Shown here: positions 43,969 through 53,456 of the stretch, piece by piece
Position numbering within the stretch: position 1 is the stretch's first letter
Layout of the letters: each line of letters starts with the position of its first letter
Origin: Haloarcula rubra
Lineage (GTDB): Archaea; Halobacteriota; Halobacteria; Halobacteriales; Haloarculaceae
Assembly (NCBI RefSeq): GCF_019599465.1
Contig: NZ_RKLR01000006.1
Location: 1 to 64,000 of the forward strand
Length of the DNA stretch: 64,000 nucleotides
Direction: 5' to 3'
Made by a program: the position numbers and the translations under genes
Notes under the pieces: generated by a model
Database searches by the model: none
What the model was told of the DNA's origin: nothing
The model's input: the letters and a program-made list of their open reading frames with translations, nothing else

Positions 43969-44811
43969 ATGCCTGAGAGACCTTCTCGGAGAAAGTTCCT
44001 GGCTGCGCTGGCGGCTGGGTCGGCAATCACCGTCTCTGGCTGTGCGAGTGTCGTAGAGAGTGTCAACGGATCTGGCGGCGAGACGCCGACAGAAAGCGGC
44101 GAGGTGCCAGTATCGAACGCGTCACAATCGACGCCGGAGCCGACGCAGACGGCGAACGGGACGAGCGCCGCAGAAGAGACCGAGACCGAAGAGCAGTGGT
44201 CGATAGACGAGGTGACGATATCGGAACCGTCCGTCTCACTCTCCTCTGTCACGCTCCCCGAAGACGATGTCGCGTACCCGACGATGGGCGACGCCGACGA
44301 GACGCTGACCGTCTACGGAAGTTGGAAGTGCCCCTACACGCGCGAGTTCGTACTGACCCAGTTCCCGAGCCTCGTCGACGAGTTCGTGCGTTCCGGTGAC
44401 GTCTCGGTGCAATTCCGGTCCGTCGCCTATCGCGGCGGCGAACCGTTCCTCGGCGTCGACGCACCGCGGTCGACTCGCGCGGGACTCGCCGTGTGGGAGA
44501 CCGACCCCGAGTCCTTCTGGGAGTACTTCACCTACGTCTTCGCCAACCAGCCACAGGAACGGTATCGCTGGGGCAAGCCCGCACTGCTCACGCGCTTTGC
44601 CGGTGCCGCAGACGTGTCCGACCCGTCCGAAATCCGGCAGGCGGCGTCGGACGAGAGCGCCTACGAGTCTCGCATCGAGCAGACACTCACGGACGCGGAC
44701 GAGAACGATATCTGGACCGTTCCCCGTGTCGTCTACGACGGCGAGGTGACGGCGCCGACACTCGACGCCGAGAGCACGCGCGAGCAGTTCGAAGCGGCGG
44801 CCGACGAGTAG
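43969..44811 (+). CDS. Exported DsbA-like thioredoxin-fold lipoprotein, single Cys at the active site
   Basis: A 280-residue protein. A Tat signal (SRRKFLAALAAG) ends in the lipobox VSGC (Cys24), followed by a Ser/Thr/Glu linker to about 75. The remainder is a DsbA-type thioredoxin fold: TLTVYGSWKCPYTREFVLTQ holds the active-site position, then helix-rich insertion and a cis-Pro region NDIWTVPRVVYDGEVTAPTL. The canonical CPxC motif is reduced to CPYT, so only one Cys is present and ordinary dithiol oxidase activity is unlikely; it could be a reductant of mixed disulfides, a metallochaperone-like or structural variant. It stands alone at the edge of the polysaccharide locus. Confidence 0.82.
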   Translation: MPERPSRRKFLAALAAGSAITVSGCASVVESVNGSGGETPTESGEVPVSNASQSTPEPTQTANGTSAAEETETEEQWSIDEVTISEPSVSLSSVTLPEDDVAYPTMGDADETLTVYGSWKCPYTREFVLTQFPSLVDEFVRSGDVSVQFRSVAYRGGEPFLGVDAPRSTRAGLAVWETDPESFWEYFTYVFANQPQERYRWGKPALLTRFAGAADVSDPSEIRQAASDESAYESRIEQTLTDADENDIWTVPRVVYDGEVTAPTLDAESTREQFEAAADE

Positions 44812-45209
44812 TCGACGGAGACGGTGGCAGCCTCACTCGGAGGAGCCATCGACCCGCAGAGCCTGTTTTAATGGAGATTTAAGCGGTCGCGAGGCGTCGG
44901 CACTCCGTCGTCGGCATTCGCATCAGCTCGTTTCTCGCGTGTAGACGCGCGCTGCGCCGGACACGCGGACGCGCGGCGTGAGACGCCAGCCGTGTGAATA
45001 GACCACAGTCCGCGGTCGGAACCTTAGGCACCTGCGAAGCAGTCCACTCGGGCGACACGATTCGTCGCCGTCACGCCGTCGTCTGTTTTATTTCACGCGA
45101 ATTAGGCGCTATCGTACTTAGCGGGCCCATAGGAATGCCCCCACGGCGTCGTTGTGTGAACGAGAACAGCCCGTATAGGTCGCACAGGGCTGGTGAACCG
45201 GTGATATCT
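44812..45209. other. Intergenic stretch before the glycan operon
   Basis: About 400 bp, promoter region of the operon that begins at 45210. TTTTAATGGAGATTTAAGCG near 44867 and TTTTATTTCACG near 45085 are AT-rich candidates. The frame of the first gene is open upstream but not acidic. Nothing else seen. Confidence 0.35.
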
Positions 45210-46562
45210 ATGAATTCGCTCCCAAGCAACGACGCAATCGACGGTATAAGCCCGACACAGGTACCTCAGGACGTTACACCCCGAGAGACGACGGTCTGTG
45301 TCGTCGGTCTCGGCTACGTCGGGCTCCCGCTCGCGGTCGGCTTCGATCAGTCGGGCTACGACGTAATCGGCTACGACATCTCGGAGGAGACGGTGGCACG
45401 GCTCTCGGACGGCAACGACACCACTGGTGACCTCGGTGACGAGGCCATCGAGGACGGCGAGGTATCGTTCACCACCGAACCCGGAAGCATCGCCGAGGCT
45501 TCCTACGTTCTCGTCACCGTCCCGACTCCTATCGACGAGAACCGGGACCCCAAGATGGACTTCGTCGAGGGCGCGGCCGAGACTGTCGGTCGCCAGATGA
45601 CGCCCGGGACCACTGTCATTCTCGAATCGACCGTCTATCCGGGTGCGACGAGGGAAGTGATGGTGCCCGCGCTCGAAGACGCCTCCGGACTCGACTGCGG
45701 CGAGGACTTCTACGTCGGCTACTCGCCCGAACGGGCCGTCCCCGGCGACGAGGAACACGGTCTTCAGAACGTCATGAAGATCGTCAGCGGACAGGACGAG
45801 GCCGTGGGCCAGAACGTCAAGGCGCTGTACGACCACGTCATCGACGCCGGCGTCCACCTCGCGCCCACGATGGAGGTCGCGGAGGCGGCGAAGGTCGTCG
45901 AGAACGTCCAGCGGGACGTGAACATCGGCCTCGTGAACGACCTCGCGATGACCTTCGAGCAGATGGACATCGACACCGAGGCCGTCCTCGACGCCGCCGG
46001 GACGAAGTGGAACTTCCACGATTACAGTCCGGGGCTGGTCAGCGGACACTGCATCCCCGTCGACCCGTACTTCCTCATCCACCGCGCGAGCCAGGAGGGT
46101 CGGTCGCCGGAACTCGTCGAAGCCAGCCGGTCGGTCAACGAGTCCATGCCCAAGCACGTCGCCGACCTCATGGTGAAGGCGCTGACCGAGGCGGGCCGAC
46201 CGCTCGCGGACTGTCGGGTTCTGGCCGCCGGGCTGACCTACAAGGCCGACGTGGCCGACATCCGGAACGCGAAGATAGCCGCTGTCCTCGAGGAACTGCA
46301 GGAGTTCGGCATCGAAATCGTCGGCTACGACCCGCTCCTCGACGACGAGACCATCACGGACTACCTCGACATCGAGACCCAAGAGAAACTGAACTTCGAC
46401 GGGTTCGACGGCCTCCTTCTCGGGGCGGCCCACGACGAACTGGAGAACCTCAACCCGAACATCGTCGCGGCGGAGCTTTCGGACCCGCCGGCCATCGTCG
46501 ACGTGAACCGCGCCTTCGACGAGGGGGACCTTCCCGACGGGGTCGCCTACAGGAGGGTCTGA
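45210..46562 (+). CDS. Nucleotide-sugar 6-dehydrogenase (UDP-Glc/UDP-HexNAc type)
   Basis: I chose ATG 45210 (450 residues). The NAD-binding Rossmann start is VVGLGYVGLPLAVGFDQSGY at about 30-50, and VPTPIDENRDPKMDF is typical of UDP-sugar dehydrogenases. The catalytic Cys lies in GLVSGHCIPVDPYFL (near 282), and a C-terminal UDP-binding domain follows (AGLTYKADVADIRNAKIAAV). Variation around DATPID...SGHCIPVDPYFL favours the TviB/WbpO/AglM-like group that oxidises UDP-GlcNAc/GalNAc or UDP-Glc to uronic acids. The glycosyltransferase gene begins one base after its stop, so it is the first gene of the operon. Confidence 0.92.
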   Translation: MNSLPSNDAIDGISPTQVPQDVTPRETTVCVVGLGYVGLPLAVGFDQSGYDVIGYDISEETVARLSDGNDTTGDLGDEAIEDGEVSFTTEPGSIAEASYVLVTVPTPIDENRDPKMDFVEGAAETVGRQMTPGTTVILESTVYPGATREVMVPALEDASGLDCGEDFYVGYSPERAVPGDEEHGLQNVMKIVSGQDEAVGQNVKALYDHVIDAGVHLAPTMEVAEAAKVVENVQRDVNIGLVNDLAMTFEQMDIDTEAVLDAAGTKWNFHDYSPGLVSGHCIPVDPYFLIHRASQEGRSPELVEASRSVNESMPKHVADLMVKALTEAGRPLADCRVLAAGLTYKADVADIRNAKIAAVLEELQEFGIEIVGYDPLLDDETITDYLDIETQEKLNFDGFDGLLLGAAHDELENLNPNIVAAELSDPPAIVDVNRAFDEGDLPDGVAYRRV

Positions 46563-46563
46563 G

Positions 46564-47592
46564 ATGTACCGTGGCCAGACGGTCGGCGTCGTGTTGCCGG
46601 CGTACAACGAGGCCGAACACGTCGGGTCGGTCATCGAGTCGCTCCCCGCGTACGTCGACCGCGTGTACGCCATCGACGACTGCTCGACCGACGAGACGTG
46701 GGACGTGATTCGCGAGTACGCGACTACGAGCGACCAGACGACCCAGCAGGTCGCGGCCGCCAGCGCGGACGCTACCGAGGAAGTGATGTTGCCCGACGGC
46801 CACGGTGGTAGGGTTCCCGACGTCGTCCCGGTCCAGCACACCGTGAATCAGGGCGCTGGCGGGACACTCAAGACCGGGTACCTCCTCGCTGCGCGCGACG
46901 GCATGGACGCGACGGTCACCATCGACGCGGACGGACAGATGGACCCGGACGAGATGGACCGCTTGCTCGACCCCATCGTCGAGGGGCGTGCAGGCTTCTC
47001 GAAGGGGAACCGGCTGGCCGACACCGACGCCGCGGGCGGGATGCCACCGTTCCGGTTGCTCGGCAACTGGCTGCTGACGCTGATGATGAAGCCCGCGAGC
47101 GGCTACTGGCGGCTTCGCGACCCGCAGAACGGTTACACCGCGATTTCGAAGGAGGCGCTCGACGCCGTCGAAATCGAGGCCATCCCCGACGACCACGACT
47201 ACCCGAACGACCTCCTCGCGCGCCTGAACGCCGCGGGCGTCCGCGTCGCCGACGTGCCGATGGCGGCGATATACGGCGACGAGGAGAGCACCATCGAGTT
47301 CTCGGAGTTCGTCAAGCGAACGTCGACGACGATACTGGCGGCGTTCCTCTGGCGGCTCGGCACCGAGGGCAAGCAGGGCCGCGCCCACCTCTCGGGGCTC
47401 TACTCGGTCGGCGCAGTGGGTGTGGTCGTCGGTCTGCTCGCGGCGGTCAGTAGCGCCCTGTCGGCGCTGCTCCCCGACGCGTTCTCGGCCAGTTGGCCGA
47501 AGTCGCTGTTCGCTATCCTCGGTGGCGTGGTCGCGCTCACGCTCGCCGTCGGCACGGAGCGACAGACCGACGCCGAGGTGATTCGGGAATGA
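46564..47592 (+). CDS. GT2-family glycosyltransferase with C-terminal membrane helices
   Basis: A 342-residue membrane-associated glycosyltransferase of the GT-A fold. VGVVLPAYNEAEHVGSVIES begins the nucleotide-binding region; DDCSTDETW is the DDxS element; TIDADGQMDPDEMDRLLDP contains the DxD metal site (about 118-124). Two membrane helices (about 283-305 and 312-334) end the protein. The features match the DPM1/DPG-synthase-like branch, which transfers a sugar to dolichol/polyprenol phosphate. The tight position after the UDP-sugar dehydrogenase suggests it uses its product. The DUF354 gene overlaps its stop by four bases. Confidence 0.9.
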   Translation: MYRGQTVGVVLPAYNEAEHVGSVIESLPAYVDRVYAIDDCSTDETWDVIREYATTSDQTTQQVAAASADATEEVMLPDGHGGRVPDVVPVQHTVNQGAGGTLKTGYLLAARDGMDATVTIDADGQMDPDEMDRLLDPIVEGRAGFSKGNRLADTDAAGGMPPFRLLGNWLLTLMMKPASGYWRLRDPQNGYTAISKEALDAVEIEAIPDDHDYPNDLLARLNAAGVRVADVPMAAIYGDEESTIEFSEFVKRTSTTILAAFLWRLGTEGKQGRAHLSGLYSVGAVGVVVGLLAAVSSALSALLPDAFSASWPKSLFAILGGVVALTLAVGTERQTDAEVIRE

Positions 47593-48665
47593 ACGTCGTC
47601 GTGACCGTCCAGCACGCCGGCCACGTGCACTTCTTCAAGCACGCCATCGACGAACTGACGCGGCGCGGCCACGACGTCCGGGTGTTCGCCCGTGACAACG
47701 AGGCCTCTATCGAACTACTGGAGTGCTGCGACATCGACTACGAAGTCCTCGCAGGGTCTTCCGACTCGCTCCTGTCGCTCGCCACGGCGCAAGCGACCTA
47801 CGAGGCGCGTCTGTTGCGTCGGGCGATGGCGTTCGAGCCGGACGTCATGACGGCCATCGGTGGCGTCGCCGTCTCCCACGTCGCGTCGCTGGTCGGCGCA
47901 CGGAGCGTCGTCTTCTACGATACCGAGCACGCTACACTCATCCGACGGCTGGCGTTCCCCTTCGCCGACACGGTGTGTACGCCGGACTGCTTCCGCGACA
48001 ACGTCGGTTCGAAGCAGGTCCGCTACCCCGCCTATCACGAACTCGCCTACCTCCACCCGGACCACTTCGACCCGGACGAGTCGGTCCTCGAAGACGTCGG
48101 ACTGGAGACGGACGACGACGTCGTACTCGTCCGTCTCGGGGACTGGAGTTCCTCTCACGACGTCGGTGTGAGCGGTATCGACGACCCCGTGGCCCTCGTC
48201 GAGCAGTTGGAGGCCGACGGGGCCGAGGTGCTACTCAGCACCGAAGGTGACCTGCCCGACGGACTCACCTCGCGTGGGTTCGACCTCGAACCCGACCGCT
48301 TCCACGACCTGCTGGCGGCCATCGACCTCTACGTCGGCGAAGGCGGGACGACGGCCGCCGAGTGCGCCACGCTCGGCACGCCCGCCGTCTACGTCAGCGA
48401 CCTCACGCTCGGCTACCTCGACGAACTCGAATCGCGGTACGGCCTCGTGATCAACTGTGCCGGAGACGAGGGTACCGACACGGCCGCCGAGGCAGCCCGG
48501 TCGATGCTCGCGGAGCCAGAAACGGAGTTCCAGCAACGACGAATGCACCTCTTGACTGAGAAAGTAAATCCGACCGATGTCATACTCGAACAACTCACAG
48601 GCGACCCGAGTGCCCCACGGCGGGGCACAGAGGCTGTCGAAACACCGCCGAAGAACGTCGGGTGA
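47589..48665 (+). CDS. DUF354 glycosyltransferase-like protein
   Basis: I chose ATG 47589 (358 residues), which overlaps the previous stop (ATGA). DUF354 proteins share the GT-B-type two-domain fold of UDP-GlcNAc 2-epimerase/MurG relatives. Here MNVVVTVQHAGHVHFFKHAI is the N-domain start and DLYVGEGGTTAAECATLGTP is the donor-binding C-domain signature (EGGT/E-rich loop near 240). Family members are frequent in archaeal glycan clusters but their chemistry is unproven. The gene is in the middle of the five-gene operon. Confidence 0.85.
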   Translation: MNVVVTVQHAGHVHFFKHAIDELTRRGHDVRVFARDNEASIELLECCDIDYEVLAGSSDSLLSLATAQATYEARLLRRAMAFEPDVMTAIGGVAVSHVASLVGARSVVFYDTEHATLIRRLAFPFADTVCTPDCFRDNVGSKQVRYPAYHELAYLHPDHFDPDESVLEDVGLETDDDVVLVRLGDWSSSHDVGVSGIDDPVALVEQLEADGAEVLLSTEGDLPDGLTSRGFDLEPDRFHDLLAAIDLYVGEGGTTAAECATLGTPAVYVSDLTLGYLDELESRYGLVINCAGDEGTDTAAEAARSMLAEPETEFQQRRMHLLTEKVNPTDVILEQLTGDPSAPRRGTEAVETPPKNVG

Positions 48666-48669
48666 TGAG

Positions 48670-49602
48670 ATGCGGATACTGCACCTGACGACTGGTCGGC
48701 GGTCGTTCTTCGAACAGCAAGTCGAGGCACTGCGCTCTCACGGCATCGACTGTACGGTACTGAACGTGCCGGGCGACTACGCAGCCGACGACCCCCGGAG
48801 CGTGACCGACTATCTGAAGTACTACCCACAGGTACTCGAACACGGACTCGACGAGTACGACCTCGTCCACGCGAACAACGGCCTCACGGCGCCGTTCGCG
48901 CTCGCACAACCGACCCGTCCCGTCGTCGTCACGTTCTGGGGCAGCGACCTAATGGGCGACCACGGCTGGGTATCGAAGGTCGGACAGTACAGCGCGAAAC
49001 GGGCCGACCGTGTGATACTCCCGAGCCACAGGATGTCCGACTACGTCGACTGTGACTACACGCACATGCCGTTCCCCGTCGACACGGAACGGTTCCAACC
49101 GATGGACAAGGCCGAAGCGCGTGCCCACGTCGGCTGGGACCAAGACGAGACTATCGTGCTGTTCCCGTACGACCCGAGTCGGCCCGAGAAGGACTACGAC
49201 CGGGCCGAGAAGGTCGTCGACGCGGCCGACGTCGACGCCGACCTGCGGACGCTGACCGGCAAGCCGTACGACGAGATGCCGTACTACCTGAACGCGAGCG
49301 ACACGGTGCTCGTCACCTCGAAACGCGAGAGCGGGCCGATGGTAGTCCGAGAGGCCGCGGCGTGTAACGTCCCGGTCGTCTCGACGGACGTCGGGTTCGT
49401 CCGAGAGACGCTCGAAGACGTCGGCCAGTCGGCCGTCTGTGGCTCCGACATCGAACTCGCCGGCTCGCTCGAAATCATTCTCTCGACCGAGCAGCGACCG
49501 GACGCGCGCGAACAACTGGACCAACTCGACCCGGCCGGGTTCGGACAGCGACTCGAGCAGACGTACGCGTCGGTCATCGACCGGACGGAGGGGACCGCAT
49601 GA
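48670..49602 (+). CDS. GT4-like glycosyltransferase
   Basis: I chose ATG 48670 (310 residues). A GT-B glycosyltransferase: MRILHLTTGRRSFFEQQVEA starts the acceptor domain and SWKxxGPM-type donor motif is KRESGPMVVREAAACNVPVV (near 220), equivalent to E-G-x-P-x-x-x-x-E-A in GT4. It starts four bases after the upstream stop and overlaps the next start by four bases, so it is translationally coupled. No membrane helix. Donor and acceptor unknown. Confidence 0.88.
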   Translation: MRILHLTTGRRSFFEQQVEALRSHGIDCTVLNVPGDYAADDPRSVTDYLKYYPQVLEHGLDEYDLVHANNGLTAPFALAQPTRPVVVTFWGSDLMGDHGWVSKVGQYSAKRADRVILPSHRMSDYVDCDYTHMPFPVDTERFQPMDKAEARAHVGWDQDETIVLFPYDPSRPEKDYDRAEKVVDAADVDADLRTLTGKPYDEMPYYLNASDTVLVTSKRESGPMVVREAAACNVPVVSTDVGFVRETLEDVGQSAVCGSDIELAGSLEIILSTEQRPDAREQLDQLDPAGFGQRLEQTYASVIDRTEGTA

Positions 49603-51587
49603 ACGCTCAGCAGACCGTCCGGCGATGGCTCCCGTCGCGTCTCGACACTGGGGCCGCCGTCGCGGGGCTACTCATGGCCATCGCCCTGTTCCCGCTCCGC
49701 TTTTTCGCGTCTCAGATATACATCAAGACGATTCCGCTCGTGCTCGGGTCGGCCTGTATCCTCTACCTCATCGCGAGCGTCCGCGACGACAGCACGGTCA
49801 ACGGTCTCCCGACGTTGTCACGGGACGTCCTGCGACTGCTCCCGATACTCGTCGTCGTCAGTTCGGCCGCCATGGTCGTCATCGCCGTCGAACACGGCGA
49901 GCGGTCGGTGTTGTTCTTCGACGTCGCCGGCGTCGCCGGGACCCTGTTGCTGGCACAGATAGCGTTCTCGGGGAAGAAGTCCTTCAACCGGACTCAGATA
50001 CTGCTCCAAATCGTCCTGCTCGCGGCCGTCCTCCGCCTGAGTGCGCTGTACGTGACGCCGGGGCTCATCGGCATCGACATCTGGACCCACATCACCCAAC
50101 TGGCCGGGAACATCAAGGCCGCTGGCACGCTCGAAGCTATCGCGGACAACAAGCACTACACGTCGCCGCTGTACCACCTGCTGGTGGTCGCTACGTCGCT
50201 GCTTGCAGACGTGCCCTTGCGCTTGGCCCTGTACCTCTCGCTCGGCCTCGCGATGCCGGTGGCGATTCTGGTCGTTTTCACTATCGCGAACCTGCTCGTC
50301 GAGCCACGGTGGGCGGCCCTGGCCACGGCCCTGTTCTCGTTCGGTGACTACGTCATCGAGTGGGGCATCCACATCATCCCGACCAGCATGGGACTGATAC
50401 TGTTCCTCGGCGTGCTGTACTGGCTGGTCCGGGTCATGCGGACGGACTACGGACTCAGGGAGTTCGGCCTGCTGGTGCTGTTCACCACCGCGGTCATCCT
50501 CACCCACCAGGTGTCGTCGTTCATCATGCTGGTACTCCTCGGTGCCGGACTCGCCGCGTATCTGGTGCTCAAACTGAGCATCTTCAGCCGGTCGCCGCTC
50601 GACCCGGACGTGTTCAGAGTGCGGAATCCGCTGAACATCGCCGGGTTGCTGGCGTTCGACGCCGGGTTCATCACCTTCCTCTGGTCGTTCACGCCGTACA
50701 ACGGGAACTCGTTCCTCGTGACGGTGCTCAGCTATCTGCAGGAGACACTCGCCTCCAGCGCGGGCGTCCTGAACCTCGCCGGACCGTCCGGTGGGAGCGC
50801 GGGCGCGGCGGCAGCGAGTCAGGGGCCGACGCTCATCGAGACCGTCGCGACGTACGTCGACACCATCGGATTCCTGCTGTTGCTGTTCGGGACCTTCGTC
50901 GGATGTCTGTACGTCGTCAACCGCCAGCGCGCACAGCAATCCGTGTTCACGCTCCTGGCGGCCTCGGCGATAATGCTCGTGTTCGTCCTCGGGCTTCCGA
51001 TGTTCGGCATCCGAAACTTCATCCCACAGCGGTGGTTCGCATTCCTGTACGCACCGCTGGCCCTGCTGACGGCTATCGGACTCAGGCACCTCGCCATCGA
51101 ACTCGACAGGCGAACGGTGGCCGTCGTGGTACTCATCTTCGTCCTCGTGTTCCCCAGCGTGATGGTCATGTCCAGCAACGGGACCATCGACAACCCCGTC
51201 TTCGAGAATCAGGAGGCGCAGTTGTCCTACACCGAGGCCGAGATAGACGCCGCGTACACCATCGGCGAGATGACGGGGTCCCCCGACGGGGACAACCTCC
51301 GTCCGGACCAAGTCGTGTTCACGGACCACCCCTATCAGACGCTGTTCATGCGGACTGGGTCGTATCCGGCCGACACCGCCCGGATAAACGACAGCGAACC
51401 GGTCACGCACGACATCACCGTCTACCGGCAGGAGCAGACGGAGGCGGCCACCTACTTCATCAACAGCAACGGTATCGGCGAGATTCGAAACATCCCCCAG
51501 CAGCGAATCTGCCGATCGAATCAGGCCGTCATCTACAGCAACTCTGCCGTCGAGATGTGCGTCACGTCGCCGGCGACTGACGCCTGA
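49599..51587 (+). CDS. Large polytopic membrane protein of glycan locus (glycosyltransferase/polymerase-like)
   Basis: A 662-residue protein with about 13 membrane helices up to residue 530, then an exported C-terminal domain of about 130 residues. The loop after helix 3 to 4 reads LIGIDIWTHITQLAGNIKAA, reminiscent of the acidic-residue loop (D/E-x-W/H) of GT39/GT-C enzymes, and TSPLYHLLVVATSLLADVPL follows as in such enzymes. GT-C proteins use lipid-linked sugars on the outer face. A Wzy-like polymerase is an alternative. It ends the operon that begins with the UDP-sugar dehydrogenase, with its start overlapping the GT4-like gene (ATGA). Confidence 0.8.
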   Translation: MNAQQTVRRWLPSRLDTGAAVAGLLMAIALFPLRFFASQIYIKTIPLVLGSACILYLIASVRDDSTVNGLPTLSRDVLRLLPILVVVSSAAMVVIAVEHGERSVLFFDVAGVAGTLLLAQIAFSGKKSFNRTQILLQIVLLAAVLRLSALYVTPGLIGIDIWTHITQLAGNIKAAGTLEAIADNKHYTSPLYHLLVVATSLLADVPLRLALYLSLGLAMPVAILVVFTIANLLVEPRWAALATALFSFGDYVIEWGIHIIPTSMGLILFLGVLYWLVRVMRTDYGLREFGLLVLFTTAVILTHQVSSFIMLVLLGAGLAAYLVLKLSIFSRSPLDPDVFRVRNPLNIAGLLAFDAGFITFLWSFTPYNGNSFLVTVLSYLQETLASSAGVLNLAGPSGGSAGAAAASQGPTLIETVATYVDTIGFLLLLFGTFVGCLYVVNRQRAQQSVFTLLAASAIMLVFVLGLPMFGIRNFIPQRWFAFLYAPLALLTAIGLRHLAIELDRRTVAVVVLIFVLVFPSVMVMSSNGTIDNPVFENQEAQLSYTEAEIDAAYTIGEMTGSPDGDNLRPDQVVFTDHPYQTLFMRTGSYPADTARINDSEPVTHDITVYRQEQTEAATYFINSNGIGEIRNIPQQRICRSNQAVIYSNSAVEMCVTSPATDA

Positions 51588-51608
51588 CGGACCAATTTTC
51601 GCGCCCGA

Positions 51609-52655
51609 TCACTCCGCGACAGCGTCCAGCAACCGTTCTTCCGCCGCTCGGCCGGGATCGAAGGCGCTGCCGTCGCGCTCGCTCGCGAGTGCGTCCTCGA
51701 CAGTCCGTTCCATGGCTTCTTCGACGGGCGTCGACTCCCAGCCGAGCGCGGCGAGTTTGCACGTCGACAGCACGTGGGGGTAGTTGTGTCCGAGGTGGTG
51801 ATAGAGGACGAAATCGTCCGGCGTGAGCCCGACCGCTTCGAGTTCGCGGCGACTCGCGTGGACCACGTCGACGGACGTGTCGAGCGTTTCGGCGACGAGA
51901 TCGACGACGTCCTCCATCGTGAGGACGAGTCGGTCGGCGACGTTGTACGCCTCGCCGGGGGTGCCGTCCTCGGCCACGACGCGGAGGGCACTCGCGACGT
52001 CTTCGACGTAGACGCGGTGCCAGATGGCGGTCCCGTCACCCGGCACGACGACGCGGTCGTAGTCGGCGACGCGGTGTATCCAGTACTCGTGGTGGTTCTG
52101 GATGCCCGGTCGGTCGGGTGCCCACGAGACGGACCCGTCCCAGCCGTCGAGTGATTTCGGGCCGTACACCATCGTCGGTCGGACGCTGGTGGCGGCCACG
52201 CCGTCCTCGGCCGCACGGGTAACGATACGGTCACACTCGGCCTTTCTGGGGCCGTAGCTAGCCATCGTGTCGTCGTCGCCGTGTGTCGGAGAATACGAGT
52301 GGAGCGGCGTGTCAGATTCACGTTTCGGGATGTCCTTTCGGGCGTATACCCCGCCACTGGAGACGTAGACGTAGGCGTCGACGTCGGCGAACGTCTCCAC
52401 GGCGACCCGGGCGTCCTCCGGGTGGAACAGCGCGCAGTCGACGACGACGTCCGGGTCGGTCCGGTCGACTGCCGACCGGAACGCTTCGGTGTCCGTTCGG
52501 TCGACCGTGACGTGTGTGACGGCGTCTAAGTTATCGGCCGATTCGGCCCGGCGACGACGGCTGAACGCCGTCACGTCGTACCCGTGGTCGAGCAGTTCGG
52601 CTACCGTGTGGCGGCCGACGAAGCCGGTTCCGCCCACGACGAGCGCGGAAACCAT
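51609..52655 (-). CDS. NAD-dependent epimerase/dehydratase
   Basis: A 348-residue extended short-chain dehydrogenase. The cofactor motif is GGTGFVGRHTVAELL (residues about 8-22), and the catalytic Tyr-x3-Lys is YGPRKAE near 133-139; TSVRPTMVYGPKSL is the usual substrate-loop motif. The C-terminal part lacks the long conserved blocks of GalE or RmlB, so it belongs to the broad atypical group that acts on nucleotide sugars or related compounds. It is convergent with the membrane-protein gene (21 bp between stops) and starts the minus-strand half of the glycan locus. Confidence 0.88.
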   Translation of the reverse strand: MVSALVVGGTGFVGRHTVAELLDHGYDVTAFSRRRRAESADNLDAVTHVTVDRTDTEAFRSAVDRTDPDVVVDCALFHPEDARVAVETFADVDAYVYVSSGGVYARKDIPKRESDTPLHSYSPTHGDDDTMASYGPRKAECDRIVTRAAEDGVAATSVRPTMVYGPKSLDGWDGSVSWAPDRPGIQNHHEYWIHRVADYDRVVVPGDGTAIWHRVYVEDVASALRVVAEDGTPGEAYNVADRLVLTMEDVVDLVAETLDTSVDVVHASRRELEAVGLTPDDFVLYHHLGHNYPHVLSTCKLAALGWESTPVEEAMERTVEDALASERDGSAFDPGRAAEERLLDAVAE

Positions 52656-52700
52656 GCGAGAAGTTGTATCTACACCAACATAACGATAGCTCCGTCACTG

Positions 52701-53456
52701 TCAACAGGCGTCTCCCAGCAGGTCGAACATCGCCGACCAGACGGCCGCCGAGTGCTCGCTCTCGAACAGTCGCTGCCCGTGTGCGGCCCCGTCGAAGGTC
52801 AGCAGTCGTTTGGGGTCGGACGCATCGTCGTGGAGTCGGGTGGCGATGTCGACGAACCGCTGCTCGTCACCCTCGCTGACCACGAACAGTTTCTGCCCGG
52901 TCAGCGCGCCGGCCCGCTCTGCCCCGCCGGCCGCAGAGAGGGTCACCACACCGTCGACGCGGTCTGGTATCTCGGCGGCGGCACCGACGATAGCGGCGCC
53001 GCCGGTACTCGCACCGACGAGGACGACGGACGACACCGCCCGTTCGGACCGCAAGAACTCGACGGCGGCCCTGACGGCGGCCACCCGTTGTTCGCCCTCG
53101 TCGATGGCGAGCGCCAGCCATCCGTTCGAGGCCAGTCGCTCTGCCTGCGGTCGCCAACTCTCCCGGTCGAGGTTGATCTGCGGGACGAGGACGACCCCAC
53201 AGTCGCCAGCCCCGTAGAGCGTCCCCTCGACTGTCGCCCCGCCGGACGTGTCGAACGAGACGTCGCTTGAGCCAGTGGTCGTCGTCGATTCGGTAGCCGA
53301 CGACGACGCCGTCGCGTCACTCGTCGTTTCGGTGGTGGTGGGTGAAGCGCCCTCGTTCGAGCCATCCGGTCCCATACACCCCGCAGTCGCTCCCGTCAGC
53401 GTGACACCGGCCGCGGCGAGCAACTGACGGCGAGATAGTGGTGTGTCCACAACCAC
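52701..53456 (-). CDS. Exported alpha/beta hydrolase lipoprotein
   Basis: A 251-residue protein with Tat motif LSRRQLLAAAGVTLTG and lipobox TAGC (Cys27), then a Thr/Ser linker (about 30-65). The hydrolase core (about 70-250) shows GVVLVPQINLDRESW for the oxyanion region, VLVGASTGGAAIVGA with the nucleophile Ser (G-x-S-x-G), VVSEGDEQRFV with the Asp and GAAHGQRLFE with the His. It resembles dienelactone-hydrolase-like enzymes but acts outside the cell. It could deacylate the surface glycan or lipid. Confidence 0.83.
   Translation of the reverse strand: MVVDTPLSRRQLLAAAGVTLTGATAGCMGPDGSNEGASPTTTETTSDATASSSATESTTTTGSSDVSFDTSGGATVEGTLYGAGDCGVVLVPQINLDRESWRPQAERLASNGWLALAIDEGEQRVAAVRAAVEFLRSERAVSSVVLVGASTGGAAIVGAAAEIPDRVDGVVTLSAAGGAERAGALTGQKLFVVSEGDEQRFVDIATRLHDDASDPKRLLTFDGAAHGQRLFESEHSAAVWSAMFDLLGDAC

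Noticed and set aside
49818-51410. 530-codon open frame on the minus strand
   Set aside because: It lies opposite the polytopic membrane protein; its Gln/Glu/Arg/His-rich sequence is the mirror of hydrophobic codons.
50360-51580. 406-codon plus-strand frame overlapping the membrane protein
   Set aside because: It is a shifted frame of the same gene with Arg/Pro/His-rich composition and no domain.
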